Below the pieces are notes generated by a model that had not been told where the DNA came from, did no database searches, and worked only from the letters and a program-made list of their open reading frames with translations. The position numbers were made by a program, and so were the translations under genes. A DNA stretch of 18,153 bases from NCBI GenBank assembly GCA_035715725.1, contig DASTKT010000163.1:1-18153 (forward strand), given 5' to 3'. This document shows positions 1 through 6,076 of this stretch, piece by piece. The stretch is from JADGGV01 sp035715725. Lineage in GTDB: Bacteria > Gemmatimonadota > Gemmatimonadetes > Longimicrobiales > RSA9. Within the stretch, counting starts at the first letter, position 1. Every line of letters starts with the position of its first letter.

Positions 1-1
1 C

Positions 2-136
2 CGGGCGCTGGCGCCCCGCATCCGGGTGCGCGCGGTCGTGACGCGGACGATGCCGCCGGGGAACAAGACATGGATCACGCCGGAGGAGCGGGCGGTGCTG
101 GGGCGGTGGGTGGAGGAGGGGGCGAGGCTCAGATGA
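2..136 (+). CDS. C-terminal end of a PuuD-like urate hydroxylase (partial)
   Basis: Only the last 44 codons are present; the gene enters from the left edge and stops at TGA 134-136. The visible tail has the pattern TMPPGNKTWITPEERAVLGR followed by a short acidic/basic end. This closely resembles the C-terminal cytochrome c segment of PuuD-type membrane urate hydroxylases, which usually reads TMPxGNxTGxTxEERxxLxxWI and supplies the heme methionine (the M of TMP). PuuD converts urate to 5-hydroxyisourate at the inner membrane. The reading frame has high GC3, and the other two frames give low-complexity Gly/Ala strings. The identification rests on a short piece, so a generic cytochrome c domain of another enzyme is possible. 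The neighbouring aldolase-like and deaminase genes fit a purine-degradation setting. Confidence 0.55.
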   Translation, partial: RALAPRIRVRAVVTRTMPPGNKTWITPEERAVLGRWVEEGARLR

Positions 137-171
137 TCCGCCTGGTTTGGGAACGAACTCCATTTTCATCC

Positions 172-428
172 ATTTTCACCACAGAGCACACAGAGCACAC
201 AGAGGCCGCGACGGAGAGCCGGGTGCCGCCGGCTTCGTCAGCGCCGCACCGATTTCTACGGTGGACCGGTCACCCGCCGGCCACCGGACCGACGCCGGAT
301 CCCGGCATCGCCGTCGAGGCCGGCGAACCCCGGATCTACTCGACAGAAGCTGGTGCGTTCGCCGCGGGCGCTGCCCCCGCCGCCTGTTGTCTGTTCTCTG
401 TGTACTCCGTGTGCTCTGCGGGGAAAAT
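172..428. repeat. Inverted-repeat element, copy 1 (MITE-like, 257 bp)
   Basis: The gene-free stretch 137-451 is largely filled by this element. Its arms are 172-204 and 396-428. The left arm begins ATTTTCACCACAGAGCACAC and the reverse complement of the right arm matches it at about 29 of 33 positions. The short unit CACAGAG recurs within each arm. The interior contains CGCCGGCCACCGG (275-287) followed by ACGCCGGA (292-299), both also present inside the second copy near 11.5 kb. Just outside the right arm lies CCGTTCCCGTCCC (433-445), again shared with copy 2, so the mobile unit may be slightly longer. No transposase is encoded. Related 'TTTCACCACAGAG' repeats are known from several soil and aquatic phyla. 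Confidence 0.75.
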
Positions 429-451
429 AGACCCGTTCCCGTCCCCGCCGA

Positions 452-1813
452 TCACTCCGCCCCCGGGCGCCCTCCCCTCCCCCGCAGGATCTTCACGAAC
501 GACCGCGTCCTCAGCTCCTCCAGCGCGAGCCCCGTCCGCCGCAGCACCTCCTCCTCGCTCACCGCGCCGGAGTTGACGGCGCGCAGGAAGTAGTTCAGCA
601 GCCCCTGCCCCGTGGCGGCGTCGTCGAAGACATCGCCGACGAGGGTGGCCTGGGCGGCCTTCGCGATGAGGTTGCGGAGCCGCTCGGCGGCGGCGTCGAG
701 CCCCTCGAGGAAGAACGCGAAGACGGCGGCGTACCGGCTGACGAGCTGAGCGGGGTGCAGGTCCCAGCCCTGGTAGTAGCCACGCACGAGGGAGTCGCGG
801 ACGTCGTGGTAATGCAGGCGCCAGGCGGCGTGGACGCTCTCGATGTTCTCGCGGAGCTGCGCCGCCGTGAGCGCCTCCTCGTCCGGGCCGGCGCGGTGCG
901 GCGGAACCGGCAGGATCGCGGTCGAGCCGTCGGAGAGCCAGAGGCCGCGCCCCGCCAGCGCGACCTGCATGACGTCCAGCGCGAAGAGGCAGGCCGGGTG
1001 GCGCATGCGCTGGTGCCGCGCGGTGATGTTCAGCGCGGCCGTGTAGTCGTACGTGCCGAAGTGCGCGGCGACGACGCGGCCGGCGCCGGCTTCGACCACG
1101 CGCGGGAGCGGGCAGACGCCGTCGTCGCCCACGACGAGCTGCGGCGTCTCGACCATGAGCTCGAAGAGGAGCGCGCAGTCCGGGAGGCCGAGCGCCCGCT
1201 CGAGCCGCTCGAGGACGCCCGCGAGGAAGGCGGTCTGCTGCGGGATCGTCACCTTCGGCAGCGTGACGACGAAGTTCGGCGGCAGCACGCCGCCCGTCTC
1301 CTGCAGCAGCGTCGTCAGGAACAGGTCGAGCGTGCGCACGCTGCGGCCGCGGAACTCCTCGTTCAGCGGCTTGACGCGGATGCCGATGAAGGGCGGAAGG
1401 GTGCCCTCCGCGTGTCCCCGGGCGACCTCGCGCGCCGCGGCGACCGCGTGAGCGTCCTCCTCCGCGTCGGGGCGGACGCCGTAGCCGTCCTCGAAGTCGA
1501 GGCGGAAGTCCTCGACCGGCTCGGCGCGCAGCTTGTCGACGACGCGCGCGTAGACGACGTCGCCGAGCGCACCGAGCTCGAGCACCTCGGCCAGCGTGCC
1601 GGCGTACGGCGCGTACTCCGCGAGCGAGCCGAGCGCCACCGCGCCGAGCTTCGCGGCGGAGTCGTGGCGGAACCGGTGCGCGCCGCCGTAGACGGTGTGG
1701 ACCGGCTGGCGGCGGCCGGAGTCGCCGGGGTGGCGCTCGTCGAACTCGTGGATCGCCTCGCGCAGCGGCGCGGCGAGCGGGGCGAGGTCGGCGTCGGAGA
1801 GGGAGGTGCGCAT
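452..1813 (-). CDS. DUF6986-type aldolase/citrate lyase-like protein (annotated elsewhere as 'phosphoenolpyruvate kinase')
   Basis: A 453-residue protein that resembles the DUF6986 family, a relative of the HpcH/HpaI-CitE TIM-barrel lyases. Recognisable blocks are RRQPVHTVYGGAHRF near residues 34-48, the acidic DFEDGYG at 106-112, GIRVKPL at 144-150, TLPKVTIPQQ at 184-193 and FELMVETPQLV at 217-227. E222 sits where CitE-like enzymes bind Mg2+. The exact reaction is not established. In Actinobacteria such genes are often found near ureide or glyoxylate genes, which suggests a role late in purine breakdown (inference). I chose ATG 1811-1813 over the ATG 36 bases upstream because a TTGACA/TACACT promoter places +1 on this codon, and the longer start would lie inside the promoter. 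The 3' end stops 6 bp from the flank of repeat copy 1. Confidence 0.8.
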   Translation of the reverse strand: MRTSLSDADLAPLAAPLREAIHEFDERHPGDSGRRQPVHTVYGGAHRFRHDSAAKLGAVALGSLAEYAPYAGTLAEVLELGALGDVVYARVVDKLRAEPVEDFRLDFEDGYGVRPDAEEDAHAVAAAREVARGHAEGTLPPFIGIRVKPLNEEFRGRSVRTLDLFLTTLLQETGGVLPPNFVVTLPKVTIPQQTAFLAGVLERLERALGLPDCALLFELMVETPQLVVGDDGVCPLPRVVEAGAGRVVAAHFGTYDYTAALNITARHQRMRHPACLFALDVMQVALAGRGLWLSDGSTAILPVPPHRAGPDEEALTAAQLRENIESVHAAWRLHYHDVRDSLVRGYYQGWDLHPAQLVSRYAAVFAFFLEGLDAAAERLRNLIAKAAQATLVGDVFDDAATGQGLLNYFLRAVNSGAVSEEEVLRRTGLALEELRTRSFVKILRGRGGRPGAE

Positions 1814-1819
1814 GGCCGG

Positions 1820-1849
1820 AGTGTAGGCAGGGCGCGGCGGACGTGTCAA
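1820..1849 (-). promoter_or_regulatory. Sigma70-type promoter giving a predicted leaderless mRNA
   Basis: On the minus strand TTGACA (1849-1844) is separated by 18 bases from TACACT (1825-1820). Six bases (ccggcc) then separate the -10 box from the A of ATG at 1813, so the expected start of transcription is the start codon itself. No Shine-Dalgarno sequence precedes the ATG, which agrees with leaderless initiation. The blocks CGTTGACAC and GCCTACACTCCGG recur unchanged in front of the deaminase gene (3041-3070). Confidence 0.75.
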
Positions 1850-1859
1850 CGCGGGGCGG

Positions 1860-1886
1860 GCGCGAGTTCCACCGGCGAATTCGCGC
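1860..1886. promoter_or_regulatory. Palindrome between divergent genes, candidate operator
   Basis: GCGCGAGTTC (1860-1869) and GAATTCGCGC (1877-1886) form an inverted repeat with 10-bp arms, one mismatch and a 7-bp spacer. It lies just upstream of the -35 box of the aldolase-like gene and about 95 bp upstream of the DUF1801 gene. This is a usual position for a dimeric regulator. The regulator is not identifiable here. Confidence 0.4.
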
Positions 1887-1980
1887 GGGGGCCCGTCCGG
1901 CGGCGGTCCCGACGATGCGCTTGCTTGCGGCGCCGCGGCGGTGAGACTTTCCCGGACCTCACGCCCACAGGAGCGCCACC

Positions 1981-2445
1981 ATGGTCAAGAGCCGCGCGGT
2001 CACCGTTGAGGAGTACCTCGCCGACCTCCCCGAGGAACGGCGCGCCGTCGTCGCGACCGTCCGCGACGTGGTCTGCCGCAACATCCCCGATGGCTACCGC
2101 GAGGGCATGGCGTGGGGGATGATCATGTACTTCATCCCGCTCGAGCGCTATCCCGACACCTACAACGGCCAGCCGCTCGGCTACGTGTCGCTCGCCGCGC
2201 AGAAGAACCACTACGCGCTCTACCTGATGGGGGCGTACATGGACGCGGGGCGGGCCGCGGCGATCGCGGCGGGCTTCGCGAAGGCGGGCAAGAAGCTGGA
2301 CATGGGCAAGTCCTGCGTCCGCTTCCGGAGGCTCGACGACCTGCCGCTGGACGTCATCGGCGACGTCGTCGCGAGCATGCCGGTCGACGAATACCTCCGG
2401 ATGTACGAGATCGTCAAGGGCAGACGGGCCGATCAGCGATTGTAG
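1981..2445 (+). CDS. DUF1801 domain protein (YdhG-like)
   Basis: A 154-residue soluble protein with the DUF1801 signature. The N-terminal TVEEYLADLPEERRAVVATV block is followed by a helix and by YREGMAWGMIMYFIPL near residues 39-54, where family members usually carry 'E...YGMPxY'. Then comes a hydrophobic LGYVSLAAQKNHYALYLMG strand pair and a C-terminal helical region. The family fold resembles frataxin/YdhG and its biochemical function is unknown. A clear AGGAG stands 8 bases before ATG 1981. The gene is divergent from the aldolase-like gene and its last 13 bases overlap, convergently, the end of the deaminase gene. No signal peptide or membrane segment is visible. Confidence 0.8.
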   Translation: MVKSRAVTVEEYLADLPEERRAVVATVRDVVCRNIPDGYREGMAWGMIMYFIPLERYPDTYNGQPLGYVSLAAQKNHYALYLMGAYMDAGRAAAIAAGFAKAGKKLDMGKSCVRFRRLDDLPLDVIGDVVASMPVDEYLRMYEIVKGRRADQRL

Positions 2446-2454
2446 AGCGGCCCG
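2425..2454. terminator. Hairpin across convergent stop codons, possible bidirectional terminator
   Basis: CGGGCCG (2425-2431) and CGGCCCG (2448-2454) are perfect inverted 7-bp arms separated by 16 bases. The stop codons of both convergent genes (2433-2435 minus, 2443-2445 plus) lie in the loop. There is no T tract, so termination is only a possibility. Confidence 0.3.
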
Positions 2455-3002
2455 CCGCCCCGGACGTACGTCTCGAGCACGGCGGACGCCTCGTCCCGGA
2501 GTACGCCGCGCACGATCGAGATGCCGCGGGCCTCGAGGTAGGTGTACGACTCTGGGAAGACGGGGCCCTCCTCGAAGTGCATGCGCATCGCGTCCTCGCG
2601 CAAGGCGCCGGCGGCGATGCGGCACACGCCGCTCCAGAGCGAGGCGCCGAGGCACATGGCGCATGGCTCGCACGAGGAGGCGAGGACGTGGGCGGGGAGC
2701 CCGGGCGCCGCCAGCGTGTACGTGCCGAGCCGGCGCTGTGCCAGCATGAAAGCCACGACCTCGGCGTGCAGCATGGAGTTGGCGAGCGGCACGACGAGGT
2801 TCACGCCGACGGAGACGAGGCGGCCCGAATCCTGCTCGAAGACCGCCGCGCCGAACGGGCCGCCGAGGCCGCGCCGGACGTTCTCCCGGGAGAGCTCGAT
2901 CGCCAGCGCGACGCGGGCCTCGTCCGTGGCGTAGACCGCGTCCCAGTCGACGTGCGCCTCGACCCAATCGGGCAACTCGACATGCACCGCGGGCATGCGC
3001 AT
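2433..3002 (-). CDS. Cytidine/guanine deaminase family protein (guanine deaminase-like)
   Basis: A 189-residue zinc-dependent deaminase of the CDA fold. Zinc and catalytic residues are visible: HAE at 79-81 (H79 ligand, E81 proton shuttle) and SCEPCAMC at 110-117 with the PCxxC ligands C114 and C117. GGPFGAAVFEQDSGRLVSVGVN (47-68) is the usual substrate-loop region of nucleoside/guanine deaminases. The family includes guanine deaminase, tRNA adenosine deaminase and riboflavin deaminases. A guanine-to-xanthine role would fit the neighbouring urate hydroxylase-like fragment, but the substrate cannot be fixed from sequence. Two ATG codons two residues apart (3000-3002, 2994-2996) could both serve. 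A promoter identical in design to that of the aldolase-like gene lies upstream and implies a leader of about 32 bases. The 3' end overlaps the DUF1801 gene. Confidence 0.8.
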   Translation of the reverse strand: MRMPAVHVELPDWVEAHVDWDAVYATDEARVALAIELSRENVRRGLGGPFGAAVFEQDSGRLVSVGVNLVVPLANSMLHAEVVAFMLAQRRLGTYTLAAPGLPAHVLASSCEPCAMCLGASLWSGVCRIAAGALREDAMRMHFEEGPVFPESYTYLEARGISIVRGVLRDEASAVLETYVRGGGPLYNR

Positions 3003-3040
3003 GGCGTCTTTCGGAAGGGGGGCCGGGCGAGGGACGCCGG

Positions 3041-3070
3041 AGTGTAGGCCGGCCTCGTCGCCGGTGTCAA
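3041..3070 (-). promoter_or_regulatory. Sigma70-type promoter of the deaminase gene
   Basis: On the minus strand TTGACA (3070-3065), an 18-base spacer and TACACT (3046-3041). The contexts CGTTGACAC and GCCTACACTCCGG are identical to the promoter at 1820-1849. The expected +1 is near 3034, so this transcript has a short leader rather than being leaderless. Confidence 0.75.
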
Positions 3071-3075
3071 CGGGA

Positions 3076-3111
3076 CGGGCCCCGCGGAGCAGGTCGGCGC
3101 CACGGGGCCCG
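3076..3111. promoter_or_regulatory. 9-bp perfect inverted repeat upstream of the deaminase promoter
   Basis: CGGGCCCCG (3076-3084) and CGGGGCCCG (3103-3111) are perfect inverted arms 18 bases apart, just upstream of the -35 box at 3070. On the plus strand a TTTTT run (3118-3122) follows six bases after the second arm, so an old plus-strand terminator is an alternative to an operator. Confidence 0.35.
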
Positions 3112-3131
3112 AATCCGTTTTTCCCTGTCGA

Positions 3132-3299
3132 GGCGGAGAAGAGCTCGACCAGGCGCTCGAAAGGCTCCCCAACGGCTCCTTCTCCGACACGGACACGGTG
3201 GACTACCTGGGTCGCTTCACCGGAGCGCGCGGGCAGATTGAGCTACCCAGCAAAAACTACTGCCCCAGCACCTGTTCAACGGTGGCGAGCGGGAGATAG
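3132..3299 (+). pseudogene. Possible decapitated coding fragment
   Basis: From 3132 this frame reads GGEELDQALERLPNGSFSDT and then DTVDYLGRFTGARGQIELPS. It has protein-like composition, and most third positions are G or C. The frame is open from 3048 to TAG 3297-3299, but I see no ATG or upstream GTG/TTG that could start it. Its tail runs into the antisense 3' end of the acetyltransferase toxin gene. It could be the remnant of a gene cut by arrival of the toxin-antitoxin module. I do not recognise the family, and chance is not excluded. Confidence 0.25.
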
Positions 3300-3760
3300 A
3301 GATGCCGCCGGTCGTCCACCAGCGACTCGAACCCGTACCTCTCGTAGAAGCCGCGTGCCCGGTCGGTCTTCGCCCAGACCTCAACTGCAACGACGCCAAG
3401 GCCGATGGCGATCTGGACGGTCCGGCGAAGGGCATCGAACAGCAACGCTTCGCCCAATCCCCGTCCTGGGACGGACCGGCAGGTGGCGAGGCGCCCAAGG
3501 TGAGCAATGGGCATGGGGTACCGGGGAAGCCGCCTCCGAAGAGGCTCGGGCACGTCGGAGAAGGCGACGCTCCCCGCGGAAAGGGTGTAGAACCCGACGA
3601 TGCGCCGTTCCCCCTCGGGCACCGCCACGAAGGTCCGGCCGACCCCCCGCTCCTGGTTCTGGCGCGCGTACCGCTTCAGGTACTCGTTCAGCGCCGGCTC
3701 GCCGCAGTCGAACGCATCGCGATCATGAACCGCCGAGAGCGGCTCGATGACGAACGGCAT
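3257..3760 (-). CDS. GNAT acetyltransferase toxin (TacT/AtaT-like) of a type II toxin-antitoxin pair
   Basis: A 167-residue protein matching the GNAT toxins that pair with DUF1778 antitoxins. These block translation by acetylating the amino group of aminoacyl-tRNA. Typical features are the N-terminal FDCGEPALNEYLKRYARQNQ (17-36), VGFYTLSAG (55-63), LGRLATCRSVPGRGLGEALL (88-107) with the acetyl-CoA-binding PGRGLG, and WAKTDRARGFYERYGFE (129-145) with Y139 at the catalytic tyrosine position. The length equals that of the family and no defects are seen. ATG 3758-3760 lies 6 bases after the antitoxin stop, so the two genes are co-transcribed from the promoter at 4102-4130. The tRNA target cannot be predicted. 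Confidence 0.88.
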   Translation of the reverse strand: MPFVIEPLSAVHDRDAFDCGEPALNEYLKRYARQNQERGVGRTFVAVPEGERRIVGFYTLSAGSVAFSDVPEPLRRRLPRYPMPIAHLGRLATCRSVPGRGLGEALLFDALRRTVQIAIGLGVVAVEVWAKTDRARGFYERYGFESLVDDRRHLYLPLATVEQVLGQ

Positions 3761-3766
3761 CCGGCC

Positions 3767-4069
3767 CTACTCGGACCTGGAGATGAGGTCGCGGTGACGG
3801 CGCCCGGCGCGCCGGAGTGAGTCTGCAGGAGCTGGTGGGCGATCTAGAAGAGCCAGAAAGCGGTCCCGGTCGGCGGCCGAGAGCGCCACGATCTCGTGCT
3901 CACGCACGATCCGGCGCGCCTCGGTCACGAGCGTAGAAACCGCGAAGCCCGTCAGCGACTCGCCCGAATATGCTGCCGCCTTCTCGATCAGCGCCTTGTG
4001 CTCGCTCGAGAGACGGAAATCCATGCGATCTTCGTTCGTCGTCTTCGCTGCCTTGCTGCCGCGGGCCAT
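3767..4069 (-). CDS. DUF1778 ribbon-helix-helix antitoxin (TacA-like)
   Basis: A 100-residue protein. The N-terminal half, RMDFRLSSEHKALIEKAAAY followed by SGESLTGFAVSTLVTEARRI, is the ribbon-helix-helix DNA-binding domain of DUF1778 antitoxins. The C-terminal half (ALSAADRDRFLALLDRPPAP, then a basic tail) is the segment that wraps and neutralises the GNAT toxin. A strong AAGGAGGAG precedes ATG 4067-4069. The gene sits directly upstream of its toxin. A palindrome overlapping the expected transcription start suggests repression by the antitoxin/toxin complex, as is known for this family. Confidence 0.88.
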   Translation of the reverse strand: MARGSKAAKTTNEDRMDFRLSSEHKALIEKAAAYSGESLTGFAVSTLVTEARRIVREHEIVALSAADRDRFLALLDRPPAPADSLRRAGRRHRDLISRSE

Positions 4070-4082
4070 GCCTCCTCCTTGC

Positions 4083-4130
4083 GTACGGCATTCTTCCGTA
4101 CAATCTACGCACGCCGCCTGGCAACATCAA
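4083..4130 (-). promoter_or_regulatory. Promoter and overlapping operator of the toxin-antitoxin pair
   Basis: On the minus strand TTGATG (4130-4125), a 17-base spacer and TAGATT (4107-4102) form a promoter. The palindrome GTACGG-N7-CCGTAC (4083-4101) begins directly after the -10 box and therefore covers +1. A bound dimer would block RNA polymerase, which fits autoregulation by the DUF1778 antitoxin. Confidence 0.65.
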
Positions 4131-4204
4131 GGCCGCTGGGTACGGCTCGGGTTTCGCTCGGACGCCCGGAGTCGGTCTCGCGCCGACACCGCCATGCGGC
4201 CGCG

Positions 4205-5302
4205 TCAGCGCAGCAAGAGCATCGTCGCCGTCTGGTTGACGTGCCCCAGGTACGCCTCGCCGTAGGTGCTGAAGCCGATGGTCGGCACCCGCTCGAACAG
4301 CCGGCCGTACGCCTCGTCGAGCCCCTTCTTGCGCAGCTCCAGCGTCCGCAGGATGCAGTTGAAGTTGACGAGCCCGGCGGCGCCGCTCAGCCGCTCGGCG
4401 AGCGCGCGCTCGGTGTCGCGCACGATGTCCGCGGACGTCAGGATCGACAGCTCCATCCCCTCCTTGACGGCGCAGAAGAAGCGAATCGCGCCGCCGCTCA
4501 CCTGCTGCGGGCTGCGGACGAACGGCTCGCCGTCCACCATCAGGCCGAGCGGGTGGGACATGAACTCGTCGGCGAGCGCCTCGGGAGAAGCGCCGAGCGC
4601 CTCCGCGTACGCCTGCACGGCGGGCCGGCCGTCGAACTCGCGGACGGTGCGCGTGGCCTCGTCCACGGCGGTCGGCACGAGCGTGCGGCCGAACTCCGTG
4701 AAGCTCTGCGTCTTGATGATGTCGAAACCGTTGCGCGGCCGCAGGATCGCGAGCACGGCGCCGCGGGCGCTCGTGCGGCCGTCGGCGTGCACCGTGGTCT
4801 CGCGGAACGCCAGGTCGTCGCCGGCCGAGCCGCCGACGAAGAGCACGTCGGTGCGATCGCCGAGGTAGTCCATCAGCCGCTCCTCCGCGCCGCTCAGCCC
4901 GTCCATGAGCGCGAGCCCGACGTAGCGGTCGACATCCATGCGGCGCAGCGAGGCGCCGAAGTGCTCCTCGAGGCGGGCGAGCGCGGCGTCGATCGCGGCG
5001 CGGTCGTGGATGTCGGCCACGAGCTGGAGGTCGAAGTCGGCGAGCGGCTCGGCGTCCAGCGCCATCGCCACGATCGAGCTCGTCGCCATGGCGCCGCTCA
5101 CGATCTCGCCGGCCGTGGAGCAGCCGAGCGTGCGGGCGGGGGCGAACGCGCGCTGCACCGCCGCGGCCGTCTCGGCCTGCGGGTACGCGGACGAGACGAA
5201 GTACAGGACGAGCTGCCACTCGCCCGCGCCGAGCCCGGCCTTCAGCTCGGCCGCGGCGGCGCGCGGGTCGGGGTTCGTCGACTGTGCGACACGGATCGGC
5301 AT
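4205..5302 (-). CDS. FIST domain sensory protein
   Basis: A 365-residue protein with FIST_N (about residues 25-215) followed by FIST_C (about 220-355). Features are VLYFVSSAYPQAE near 32-44, TLGCSTAGEIVSG near 68-80, DVLFVGGSAGDDL in the middle, FMSHPLGLMVDGEPFVRSP and the C-terminal PTIGFSTYGEAYLGHVNQTA. FIST proteins are predicted to bind small ligands such as amino acids and often act with signal-transduction proteins; no kinase or cyclase domain is fused here. CAGGAG lies 8 bases before ATG 5300-5302. The upstream 66-residue gene ends 40 bases away, so the two form an operon. No membrane segment is evident. Confidence 0.85.
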   Translation of the reverse strand: MPIRVAQSTNPDPRAAAAELKAGLGAGEWQLVLYFVSSAYPQAETAAAVQRAFAPARTLGCSTAGEIVSGAMATSSIVAMALDAEPLADFDLQLVADIHDRAAIDAALARLEEHFGASLRRMDVDRYVGLALMDGLSGAEERLMDYLGDRTDVLFVGGSAGDDLAFRETTVHADGRTSARGAVLAILRPRNGFDIIKTQSFTEFGRTLVPTAVDEATRTVREFDGRPAVQAYAEALGASPEALADEFMSHPLGLMVDGEPFVRSPQQVSGGAIRFFCAVKEGMELSILTSADIVRDTERALAERLSGAAGLVNFNCILRTLELRKKGLDEAYGRLFERVPTIGFSTYGEAYLGHVNQTATMLLLR

Positions 5303-5342
5303 ATCGTACGCTCCTGGACGGGATCGCTGCGGGGTCGGCGCG

Positions 5343-5543
5343 TCAGACGGTCACGCCGAGCTCGGCGGCGAGCGTGCGCAGCTTCTGGAGGATCTCCGGG
5401 TCGTCCGGCGACGACTCCGTGTAGCTGTCCACGGCGATCCCCTTCAGCATCAGCTTCGTCTTCGTCGTGGTGGCCAGGATCGGGTTGGCCTTCGCGCGCT
5501 CGTGCAGGATGCGGTCGATGGTGCGCTTGATCTGGCCCGGCAT
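5343..5543 (-). CDS. Small conserved-looking protein upstream of the FIST gene
   Basis: A 66-residue soluble protein. It has a basic amphipathic N-terminus (MPGQIKRTIDRILHERAKAN), then ATTTKTKLMLKGIAVDSY, an acidic SSPDDPEILQKLRTLAAEL helix and a short tail. I recall similar small proteins (TKTKLxLKGI motif) beside FIST-domain genes in other bacteria, so a functional link with the FIST protein is likely, but the function is unknown. ATG 5541-5543 is preceded by a weak GAGG. It is read in the same direction as the FIST gene with a 40-base gap. The gene is divergent from padR across a 190-base intergenic region. No recognisable promoter could be fixed; a TAATTC box 39-44 bases upstream of the ATG is a weak -10 candidate. 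Confidence 0.65.
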   Translation of the reverse strand: MPGQIKRTIDRILHERAKANPILATTTKTKLMLKGIAVDSYTESSPDDPEILQKLRTLAAELGVTV

Positions 5544-5661
5544 CGGGGTCCTCGAATCGTGGGCGGCGTCGCCCGGGTCGAATTACGGATGTTCTGGCGA
5601 AAGGAGGATCGGCGGGTGCGCGGCGCGACTTGAGACGCCGGCGCCGTCGCTCCCACCGCTC

Positions 5662-5716
5662 TTGCGCCACCCACCCGCCTCCGCCTACCCTGTTCCCCGT
5701 AACAGTTCCGGGGAAC
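5662..5716 (+). promoter_or_regulatory. padR promoter with overlapping operator palindrome
   Basis: TTGCGC (5662-5667), an 18-base spacer and TACCCT (5686-5691) form a promoter whose -10 context (GCCTACnCT) and spacer length match the two minus-strand promoters at 1.8 and 3.0 kb. A perfect palindrome GTTCCCCG-N9-CGGGGAAC (5692-5716) starts right after the -10 box and covers the expected +1. This is the expected layout for autorepression by PadR. Confidence 0.65.
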
Positions 5717-5733
5717 GATTCCGTGGAGGACCG

Positions 5734-6066
5734 ATGGCGCGCGAGGAGCTGCAGCTGCTGCAGGGGACGCTCGACGTGCTCGTGCTGAAGACGCTGTCGT
5801 GGGGCCCGCGGCACGGGTATGCGATCGCGAACTGGATCAAGGACGCGACGGACGCGGAGCTGCAGATCGAGGATCGGGCGCTGTACGTGTCGCTGCACCG
5901 GATGGAGGAGCGGGGGTGGCTGGAGTCGGAGTGGGGGCTCACGGAGAACAACCGGAAGGCGAAGTACTACCAGCTGACGGCGGAAGGGCGGAGGCAGCTC
6001 GTAGCCAGGACGGACACGTGGTCGCGCTACGCGGCCGCGGTGTTCAAGGTCCTGCAGACCGCCTGA
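5734..6066 (+). CDS. PadR family transcriptional regulator (ADOP-associated)
   Basis: A 110-residue winged-helix repressor of the PadR type found next to ADOP permeases. LLQGTLDVLVLKTLSWGPRHGYAIA (about 8-32) is the PadR signature, followed by the recognition region LYVSLHRMEERGWLESEW and KAKYYQLTAEGRRQL in the wing. ADOP-linked PadR proteins usually end shortly afterwards, as here. GGAGGA lies 3-4 bases before ATG 5734. The permease gene begins 10 bases after the stop, so the two are co-transcribed. The regulator probably senses a ligand and controls the permease through the palindrome at 5692-5716 (inference). Confidence 0.9.
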   Translation: MAREELQLLQGTLDVLVLKTLSWGPRHGYAIANWIKDATDAELQIEDRALYVSLHRMEERGWLESEWGLTENNRKAKYYQLTAEGRRQLVARTDTWSRYAAAVFKVLQTA

Positions 6067-6076
6067 GGGAGGGAGC

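Noticed and set aside
173..205. Tandem CACAGAG-type units that look like the start of a CRISPR or satellite array
   Set aside because: Only a few irregular units occur in each arm, the arms are inverted to each other, and no spacers or cas genes are present. They belong to the inverted-repeat element.
3896..5530. Long plus-strand open frame antisense to the antitoxin and FIST genes
   Set aside because: Its translation is Arg/Ala/Val-rich without domain motifs, while the minus strand gives clear DUF1778 and FIST proteins.
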